Assembly (NCBI GenBank): GCA_964619125.1
Contig: CAZUCA010000073.1
Coordinates: 1 to 14,856, forward strand
Length of the DNA: 14,856 nt
Origin: Owenweeksia sp964619125
GTDB lineage: Bacteria > Bacteroidota > Bacteroidia > Flavobacteriales > Schleiferiaceae
Direction: 5' to 3'
Part shown: in pieces, positions 6,516-12,552 of the stretch
How the letters are laid out: the number at the start of each line of letters is the position of its first letter
Numbering within the stretch: position 1 is the first letter of the stretch
Made by a program: the position numbers and the translations under genes
Notes under the pieces: generated by a model
The model's database searches: none
The model's input: the letters and a program-made list of their open reading frames with translations, nothing else
What the model was told of the DNA's origin: nothing

Positions 6516-7850
6516 GTGACCCTAAAGGAACATTTTAAACGCAACTTTCATCTCGCCTGGCCGGTAATGTTGGGTCAGCTGGGACACGTAATGGTGGGCC
6601 TGGCCGATAGCATTATGATCGGTCAGCTGGGCACCATACCACTGGCAGCAGGCGCTTTTGCCAACTCGCTCTTTGTGGTACCGATGGTTTTTGGCCTGGG
6701 CATGGCCATGGGTATGACCACGCCCATCTCCAATGCCGATGGCGAAGGGCTTCCCCAAAAGGCCGGTAGCTTTTTACGCCATGGCCTGGTGGTAAACCTC
6801 AGTGCTGCCGCCCTTATTTTTTTGGGGGTACTGGCACTGATACCATTAATGCCATTTATGGGTCAGGAGGCCGCGGTAATAAGCATGAGCGCCCCCTACC
6901 TCACAATTCTAACGGCCAGCATCTTCCCCCTGATGCTGTTTTTAACTTACAAACAGTTCGCCGAAGGCCTGGCCGACACGCGCTTCGCCATGATTGCCTC
7001 CCTGGGGGCCAACCTGCTCAATATCTTATTAAACTATCTGCTGATATACGGCAACTGGGGTCTGCCGGCCCTGGGCCTTAACGGGGCCGCCTACGCCACC
7101 CTTACTGCCCGGATTCTAATGGCTGTGGCCATGCTGCTTTATGTGGTACGTAGTCGAGGCTTTCATAAATACCTCAAAGGAGCTAACACCGGAGGCTGGC
7201 TAAAGCGACGATTCAAAAAACTATTGGATATTGGCATCCCCAGTGGCTTACAGTACATTTTTGAGGTCTCGGCCTTTGCTATTGCCGCCGTTTTTGCCGG
7301 GCAGATCAGTGCCGAAGCCTTAGCCTCACATCAGATAGCTATCAGCCTGGCGGCCCTGAGTTATATGATGGCCTCCGGTATTGGCGCTGCAGCTGCCGTA
7401 AGGGTTGGAAATCAATTAGGAGCACGCAATTACCAGGTGATGCGCAATGCTGGGCGCTCCTGTTTACTGATGACCCTGGGATTTATGGCTCTGTGCGGTA
7501 TAATATTCTTCCTGGGGCGACATTATTTCCCCTCCTTTTACACTGACGACCAACAGGTGATGGCCATTGCTTCACAGCTACTGGTGGTGGCGGTGCTATT
7601 CCAGCTTTCTGATGGGGCCCAGGCGGTGATGCTGGGAGCCCTGCGGGGTATGAGTGAGGTAAAGCTACCCACCCTGATTACCTTTATCAGCTACTGGGGT
7701 CTGGGACTGTTCCCTGCCTATCTCTTTGGCATCGTTTGGAACTTTGGTGCCCTGGGGGTGTGGTATGGCCTGGCATTAGGACTTACTGCCGCGGCCGTAT
7801 TGCTTTATTGGCGCTTTGAATGGAAATGTAAAAAGTTACTCAATGCTTAA
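6516..7850 (+). CDS. MATE family multidrug/Na+ efflux transporter
   Basis: Inner-membrane antiporter of the MATE (NorM/DinF-like) family exporting cationic compounds using an ion gradient. The 444-aa protein shows about twelve hydrophobic helices in two halves. The first carries the typical opening AWPVMLGQLGHVMVGLADSIMIGQLG (residues 14-39); the second half begins near the basic KRRFKKLLDIGIPSGLQY segment. The start is GTG at 6516: no ATG lies between the preceding gene and the first helix, and the short MTLKEHFKRNFHLA N-terminus matches family expectation. A near-consensus -7 element TATTTTCG lies at 6491-6498, so the gene may have its own promoter. The stop overlaps bioY by eight bases. 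Confidence 0.93.
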   Translation: MTLKEHFKRNFHLAWPVMLGQLGHVMVGLADSIMIGQLGTIPLAAGAFANSLFVVPMVFGLGMAMGMTTPISNADGEGLPQKAGSFLRHGLVVNLSAAALIFLGVLALIPLMPFMGQEAAVISMSAPYLTILTASIFPLMLFLTYKQFAEGLADTRFAMIASLGANLLNILLNYLLIYGNWGLPALGLNGAAYATLTARILMAVAMLLYVVRSRGFHKYLKGANTGGWLKRRFKKLLDIGIPSGLQYIFEVSAFAIAAVFAGQISAEALASHQIAISLAALSYMMASGIGAAAAVRVGNQLGARNYQVMRNAGRSCLLMTLGFMALCGIIFFLGRHYFPSFYTDDQQVMAIASQLLVVAVLFQLSDGAQAVMLGALRGMSEVKLPTLITFISYWGLGLFPAYLFGIVWNFGALGVWYGLALGLTAAAVLLYWRFEWKCKKLLNA

Positions 7851-8364
7851 TAAAAACTTACTGCTGATTATCTTCCTGCTAATTGTTTGCCTGCTGGCTC
7901 CGCTCAGCTTCAGGGTTGGAGAAATCTCCATCACCATGCAAACCCTGGTAATTTTTACCGCGGCAGCAGTTCTGGGACCCTTGCACGGAGGTATACTCAG
8001 CACTGTTTATGTTATCGCCGGTGGCATGGGCTTACCGGTGTTTGCCGGCTATGTGGGGGGCATGGAAAAACTCACCGGTTATACCGCCGGATTTATCTGG
8101 GGCTTTATACCCGTGGCGATATTTGTAGGTTGGGCCTGTCAGCAGGGGGTGCAAAGCTTCTTTCACTATATGATCCACTTCTTTCGTGCCCATTTACTTT
8201 TACTTATCCCCGGCATGCTGGTGCTTCACTTCAGCCTGGAGGGTGTGGAAATCTGGGGCACCTTAATCAGGCTGGCCCCAGGCCTCCTGATTAAAACCAT
8301 TGCCGGAGGGATGCTGGCGCTATGGTTAAAACAAAAACTTCTGCCCGCGGAGGCAGAAGCTTAA
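7843..8364 (+). CDS. bioY: Biotin transporter BioY (ECF S component)
   Basis: Membrane S component that captures biotin, 173 aa from the chosen start. Family signatures are ITMQTLVIFTAAAVLGPLHGG (early helix region), GGMGLPVFAGYVGGMEKLTGYTAGFIWGF (the GLPVF-GG-L-G block, here with TGYTAG where GPTGGY is common) and PGLLIKTIAGGMLA near the C-terminus. I chose ATG 7843 (MLNKNLLLIIFLL) over the upstream ATG 7816 because the latter would add nine polar residues and lengthen the overlap with the MATE gene. No bioMN/ECF ATPase or T-component is adjacent, so it is solitary in this window. Its final codons form a perfect hairpin (see terminator). Confidence 0.9.
   Translation: MLNKNLLLIIFLLIVCLLAPLSFRVGEISITMQTLVIFTAAAVLGPLHGGILSTVYVIAGGMGLPVFAGYVGGMEKLTGYTAGFIWGFIPVAIFVGWACQQGVQSFFHYMIHFFRAHLLLLIPGMLVLHFSLEGVEIWGTLIRLAPGLLIKTIAGGMLALWLKQKLLPAEAEA
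8338..8359. terminator. Hairpin terminator inside the bioY 3' end, best oriented for the minus strand
   Basis: CTTCTGCC (8338-8345) and GGCAGAAG (8352-8359) form a perfect 8-bp stem with a 6-base loop. Read on the minus strand, the stem is followed at once by TTTTTGTTTT (8337 down to 8328), a classic intrinsic terminator for the cupredoxin gene ending at 8385. On the plus strand it is followed by CTTAAAAATTTT, a weaker tail, so it may also act on bioY. The hairpin encodes the last residues of BioY (LLPAEAEA). Confidence 0.75.
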
Positions 8365-8384
8365 AAATTTTGATAGGCAGCCAC

Positions 8385-8927
8385 TTATCTAACCAATAAA
8401 ACCCCCTTCATGGCGGTATGGCCAGGATAGGTACAGATATATTGGTAAGTACCCTTTTTAAGTGGGGCTTCAAAAGTTATTTCTGTTGATTCACCGGGTT
8501 TCACCAGCTTGGTAGCGGCAATAATATCATCTGATTCAGGGATATAGTCTTTTTCCGGACCGGCCGCCATCCCCAATTCCGTCACCGCTGATTGCTTGCC
8601 AGCCTTAATGATTACCGCATTGTGAATCATAGCCTCACTCTTGGCGTTATTCTGCAAGCTTAAGGTAACCTTGGCTCCCGCCGGCACTTCCAACTGAGCC
8701 GGCTCGTAAGCCATGGTAGTCATGGTTTCCCCCACTGTATATAATTTCAGGCTCACCTCTTTAGCCGTTTGCTTAGTGTCAGCCATATCATCCTTTTCAG
8801 CCGCCGGCGACTTTTGCTCACTGCGCTTGTCATCTTTCATATCACTTTTATCGGCGGGTTCATCACCACCGCCTCCGCAGGCTACCAGTGAGAACGACAG
8901 CATAATCATCAATATATAGCGTAACAT
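8385..8927 (-). CDS. Cupredoxin (azurin/auracyanin-like) lipoprotein
   Basis: Predicted exported lipoprotein of 180 aa carrying a type-1 (blue) copper site, likely a periplasmic or surface-tethered electron carrier. The signal peptide ends in the lipobox LVAC (C17), followed by GGGG. Residues 22-57 are a charged, probably disordered Asp/Lys/Glu tether. The cupredoxin domain (about 58-180) offers copper ligands H102 (MIHNAV), C165, H170 and M173 in CTYPGHTAMKG. The Cys-His spacing (four residues) is azurin-like, but only two residues separate the second His from Met, where azurin has three. It stands alone, convergent with bioY (20-base gap) and divergent from the glycosyltransferases. The redox partner is not in the window. 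Confidence 0.9.
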   Translation of the reverse strand: MLRYILMIMLSFSLVACGGGGDEPADKSDMKDDKRSEQKSPAAEKDDMADTKQTAKEVSLKLYTVGETMTTMAYEPAQLEVPAGAKVTLSLQNNAKSEAMIHNAVIIKAGKQSAVTELGMAAGPEKDYIPESDDIIAATKLVKPGESTEITFEAPLKKGTYQYICTYPGHTAMKGVLLVR

Positions 8928-8996
8928 CCCAAATTGATTTTTTAGATTATCTAGCTTTAACCTAGCTAATAAACAATTGTTTTACTTTGCAAGGCC
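8928..8996. promoter_or_regulatory. Divergent promoter region between cupredoxin and glycosyltransferase genes
   Basis: This 69-base AT-rich gap separates divergent genes. Plus-strand TTACTTTG (8982-8989) and minus-strand TCAATTTG (8930-8937) each match five of six fixed positions of the Bacteroidota -7 consensus TAnnTTTG. Both sit only two to seven bases from their start codons, implying leaderless or near-leaderless messages. Between them lie a bulged inverted repeat, TTATcTAGCT (8947-8956) with AGCTAATAA (8964-8972), a direct repeat CTAGCT (8951, 8962), and a perfect 12-bp palindrome AAACAATTGTTT (8971-8982). These could be operators. Confidence 0.45.
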
Positions 8997-10070
8997 ATGA
9001 AAATCCTCTTTATCTCGAGGTCTACCCTGTTTAGTCAACCCGGAGGAGACACACTGCAAATTGAAGAAACTGCTCACTACCTGAAGCGGATGGGTCACTT
9101 GGTGGATATTAAGCTCAAGGGCCACACCTTCGACGTGACTAATTACGACGTGGTTCATTTCTTCAACCTTTTTCGTCCCGCCGATATCCTGCCCTACATC
9201 AAAAAAATAAAGTGCCTGGTGGTAACGGCCATTTACGTTGATTATACCGAGTATGACAGCTTATACAGGGGGCCGGTATTTAAGTGGACCTATCGCATGT
9301 TCGGGAAGTTTGGGGTGGAATTTATCAAGGCTGTCAGCCGATGGCTGGGTGGCAACGAAGCTTACCCCGGCGCCAGTTATATGTTTATGGGGCAACGGCG
9401 CTCTATTGCCAAAGTACTTAAGCAAACCGATTTTTTAATCACCGCAAGCCATGAGGAGAGAAACACGCTAATTCGTGAATTTCCTTCTGCTAAAGACATT
9501 CCTTACGAACGTATTATGCTCGGTATTGAGCACTTTACCAGTTCAGGAAACTCCGAAGAAAAAAAGGAAAAGGTGATTTGTGCAGCCCGTATTGAAGGTA
9601 TCAAAAATCAATTAAACCTTATTAAGGCCGGCAACCTCCTCTCCTATCCGCTTGAACTATATGGTAAGGTTACAGCCAATCAGCCCGACTACCTGGTGAA
9701 ATGCCAGAAAGCGGCCGGACCTAACATCTATTTTAAAGGGCAGGCCAACAAAGATCAGCTAAGCCTGGCCTTTGCCGAGAGTAAGGTACATGCCATGCCC
9801 AGCTTTTTTGAAACTACCGGCCTGTCTACCCTGGAGGCCCTTAGCAGTGGCTGCCAGGTGGTAATTTCCCGCAGAGGGGGCCAGGAAGAAATTTTTGCCG
9901 GCCATGCCCACTTCTGCGAGCCCACTGATCCGGCCAGCATCAAAAATGCGATTGAGGAGGCGATGCACAGTGGTGAAGACCACCGCAAATGGGTACATGC
10001 CAATTTCAGCTGGCAACAAAGTGCCCGCCGGATTGCTGAGATCTACCAAAACCTGATGGCTAAAAAATGA
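8997..10070 (+). CDS. Glycosyltransferase family 4 (GT-B fold)
   Basis: Predicted cytoplasmic, nucleotide-sugar-dependent retaining glycosyltransferase, 357 aa. The N-terminal Rossmann half opens MKILFISRSTLFSQPGGDT, the usual GT4 start with the glycine-rich acceptor loop. The C-terminal half has VICAARIEGIKNQ (donor-domain start) and the EX7E motif in FFETTGLSTLEALSSGC (E272 and E280), followed by GCQVVISRRGGQEEI. No membrane helix is evident. The stop overlaps the next glycosyltransferase start by four bases (ATGA). Context with that gene and a nearby sugar-1-phosphate transferase points to capsule or exopolysaccharide assembly; the specific sugars are not predictable. Confidence 0.9.
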   Translation: MKILFISRSTLFSQPGGDTLQIEETAHYLKRMGHLVDIKLKGHTFDVTNYDVVHFFNLFRPADILPYIKKIKCLVVTAIYVDYTEYDSLYRGPVFKWTYRMFGKFGVEFIKAVSRWLGGNEAYPGASYMFMGQRRSIAKVLKQTDFLITASHEERNTLIREFPSAKDIPYERIMLGIEHFTSSGNSEEKKEKVICAARIEGIKNQLNLIKAGNLLSYPLELYGKVTANQPDYLVKCQKAAGPNIYFKGQANKDQLSLAFAESKVHAMPSFFETTGLSTLEALSSGCQVVISRRGGQEEIFAGHAHFCEPTDPASIKNAIEEAMHSGEDHRKWVHANFSWQQSARRIAEIYQNLMAKK

Positions 10071-11155
10071 ACATCGGAATAATAGGGACCCGGGGTATAC
10101 CCAATTATTATGGCGGTTTTGAAGAGTGCGCCCAGCAGATTGGGGTTCGCCTGGTACGGATGGGGCACGCGGTTACGGTGTATAATTCACATCAGCATCC
10201 ATTTAGCGAAAAGAGCTATGAAGGGGTGGATATCATCCACAAGTATGATCCCGAGCACCGCATAGGTACCATTGGCCAGTTTGTTTATGACCTCAATTGC
10301 ATTCTCGATGCCCGTTGGCGTGATTTTGACATCCTGCTGATGCTGGGCTACACCTCCTCCTCAGTATGGCAACGCTTCCTGCCCACCAGGCCGGTCATCC
10401 TCACCAATATGGACGGCCTGGAATGGAAGCGCTCAAAGTACAGCCCCCGCGTACAGCAATTTTTAAAACGTGCAGAACGCTGGGCGGCCCGGGGCAGCGA
10501 TGTAATGATCGCCGATGCCATGGAAATCAAAAAATACCTCAACCAGAAATACGAGGGTAGTACGGTTTACATTCCCTATGGAGCCAATATTCCGGCCGAC
10601 CCGCAGCCGGAAGTGCTTGAGAAATACGGGGTGGAAGCTGGCGGTTATAACCTGATTATTGCACGTCTTGAGCCCGAGAACAACCTCGAAACCATCCTAA
10701 AGGGGATTCAGGAAAGTGATAGTGAAAAAGTGACATTGGTATTAGGCAATCACAATACTGCCTATGGCAATTTTCTTAAAACACAATTTGCCGACAGCCG
10801 TATTCGCTTCATTAAAGAGACTTACCACAAAGAGAAGACCGATAACCTGCGCTATTTTTCCAACATCTACTTTCACGGTCATAGCGTAGGTGGCACCAAT
10901 CCCAGCCTGCTGGAGGCGATGGCCTGCAGCTGTATGATTTGTGCGCATGACAATCCCTTTAACCGGGAGGTATTGGGAGAAGATGCCAATTATTTTATTG
11001 ATGCCACCGACGTAGCCAATGCCATCCACATGCTGGATCGCAATGAACTGCAGCGCGAGAAGATTGCCAAAAACCTGCACAAAATTGAAACCCGCTACAA
11101 CTGGCAGGTGGTGGCTGAACAATATGAAGTTACTATGCAACAGGCCCTGATCTAA
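10067..11155 (+). CDS. DUF1972-type glycosyltransferase (rhamnosyltransferase-like)
   Basis: A GT-B glycosyltransferase of 362 aa whose N-terminal half has the DUF1972 signature IIGTRGIPNYYGGFEE (residues 5-20). This is found in polysaccharide rhamnosyl-/glycosyltransferases such as the WchF/Cps2T type. The C-terminal donor half contains IIARLEPENNLETIL and GHSVGGTNPSLLEAMACS, which keeps the second acidic residue of the EX7E motif and has Gly at the first, as I recall for this family. Translationally coupled to the upstream GT4 gene by a four-base overlap. Its stop is eight bases from the end of the convergent sugar transferase gene. Likely builds a surface polysaccharide; rhamnose specificity is a guess. 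Confidence 0.88.
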   Translation: MNIGIIGTRGIPNYYGGFEECAQQIGVRLVRMGHAVTVYNSHQHPFSEKSYEGVDIIHKYDPEHRIGTIGQFVYDLNCILDARWRDFDILLMLGYTSSSVWQRFLPTRPVILTNMDGLEWKRSKYSPRVQQFLKRAERWAARGSDVMIADAMEIKKYLNQKYEGSTVYIPYGANIPADPQPEVLEKYGVEAGGYNLIIARLEPENNLETILKGIQESDSEKVTLVLGNHNTAYGNFLKTQFADSRIRFIKETYHKEKTDNLRYFSNIYFHGHSVGGTNPSLLEAMACSCMICAHDNPFNREVLGEDANYFIDATDVANAIHMLDRNELQREKIAKNLHKIETRYNWQVVAEQYEVTMQQALI

Positions 11156-11163
11156 GGCCAGGC

Positions 11164-12552
11164 TCACATTTTGGCCCGGCTTCCACTGAGGGTTTGCCAG
11201 AGGGTAAGCAATACAATTTTCACATCCAGCAAAAGGGACCAGTTTTCAATATAATACACGTCGGTCCTCACCCTTTCCTCCATATCGGCCGATGAATGCA
11301 GTTCCCCCCGCAGTCCCCTCACCTGGGCGAGCCCCGTGATCCCGGGACGGGCAAAATGGCGCACCATAAAACGGTCTACCAGTTGTCGGTATTCCTCGGT
11401 GTGCACCAGCATATGCGGGCGTGGCCCCACTACCGACATCTCCCCCTTCAGGACATTAAAAAACTGGGGGAACTCATCGAGGTTATAGCGCCGGATAAAA
11501 CGGCCAAAAGGCGTCAGCCGCTGATCATCCGCGGTAGCTTGCTGCAAGTGGGCATGCATATTTACCTCCATGCTGCGAAACTTATAAATGCTGAATGGGT
11601 CATCGCGCAGGCCGGTACGACGTTGTGCAAAAAACACCGGCCCCTTACCAGATAGCTTCACCCCGATAGCCAGCAGCGGCAGCAACCAGGGCATTATCAG
11701 CAGCATTACCAGGCCGGCAACAGTAAGGTCAAAAGCCCTTTTAAGTAAGCGGTTGTGCATATATTCAAGTGGTTCTTTGCGATGTACCAGCACCGGTACG
11801 TCATGAACAAAATCAATATCTACTGTAAGGGCATGATTTATTCCCAGGTCAGGCACCACCCTGAACCTTAAAAGATGGTCATCAGCAAAGCGGAACCAGC
11901 GGGCGTATGCAGCCGGATCGTTATCAAAGGCACAATAAATTTCTTCGGGCTGATCTGACTTTACAAAAGCGCTCAGCTCCGCCTCACTTCCGGATAAGGG
12001 TATGCCGGCCACCGGCTGATCCGAATAGTAGGCCACCACCTTAAGGCCATATTCAGGATGCTGCTCAATACTTTGATAAAAACGCTGCAACTGCCTGCCC
12101 GACCCAAGTAATACCACCGGCCGAAAGCTGAACCCTCTTCGCCACATCGCCTTGATGAAACGCAGAAAATAAAATCGCCAGGGCAAAACAGTTACAAAAA
12201 AGGCACTGTAGAAATAGATCAGAAAAAGGCGGGAATACTCTGCCTTTTTCAGCACCACTAAAAAGAGCAGCAAAGTGAAAATATGCAGAAAAAATGCATT
12301 GACCACTTTGCCGGTAGCCTTACGGGGTTCCAGGGCTCTCCTTATATCATAGGTGCGAAACAGAAGGTTGAGCAGTAGCCAGAGAATGTTGAAGAATACC
12401 ACCAGTTGCACGTAATAGTCGTAATACTCCGTCTCGCGAATGCGTATTTCGTCAAAGCGCAGGGCACCCGCTACCAGGAAAGAGAGGTTCAGGAGAAACA
12501 GATCGCCCAGCAAAATGAGCATTTGAAAGAGGCGGGAGTAGCGCGATCGCAT
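11164..12552 (-). CDS. Polyprenyl-phosphate sugar-1-phosphate transferase (WcaJ-like)
   Basis: Inner-membrane enzyme that starts polysaccharide repeat-unit synthesis by moving a sugar-1-phosphate from a nucleotide sugar to undecaprenyl phosphate. The 462-aa protein has four to five N-terminal helices (about residues 8-140), a Rossmann-like CoA_binding_3 region (VVLLGSGRQLQRF onward) and the bacterial sugar transferase domain from about 270. That domain starts with KRAFDLTVAG and the re-entrant hydrophobic segment, then RRTGLRDDPFSIYKFRSM, YNLDEFPQFFNVLKGEMSVVGPRPH and RPGITGLAQVRG. This architecture is that of undecaprenyl-phosphate glucose or galactose phosphotransferases; the sugar is uncertain. 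Its ATG overlaps the stop of the upstream M1 aminopeptidase by one base (TAATG), so it probably shares that transcript. Confidence 0.93.
   Translation of the reverse strand: MRSRYSRLFQMLILLGDLFLLNLSFLVAGALRFDEIRIRETEYYDYYVQLVVFFNILWLLLNLLFRTYDIRRALEPRKATGKVVNAFFLHIFTLLLFLVVLKKAEYSRLFLIYFYSAFFVTVLPWRFYFLRFIKAMWRRGFSFRPVVLLGSGRQLQRFYQSIEQHPEYGLKVVAYYSDQPVAGIPLSGSEAELSAFVKSDQPEEIYCAFDNDPAAYARWFRFADDHLLRFRVVPDLGINHALTVDIDFVHDVPVLVHRKEPLEYMHNRLLKRAFDLTVAGLVMLLIMPWLLPLLAIGVKLSGKGPVFFAQRRTGLRDDPFSIYKFRSMEVNMHAHLQQATADDQRLTPFGRFIRRYNLDEFPQFFNVLKGEMSVVGPRPHMLVHTEEYRQLVDRFMVRHFARPGITGLAQVRGLRGELHSSADMEERVRTDVYYIENWSLLLDVKIVLLTLWQTLSGSRAKM

Noticed and set aside
10850..10930. Loss of the first Glu of the EX7E motif in the DUF1972 glycosyltransferase as a sign of inactivity
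   Set aside because: The GHSVGGTNPSLLEAMA form is, as far as I recall, the norm for this family.
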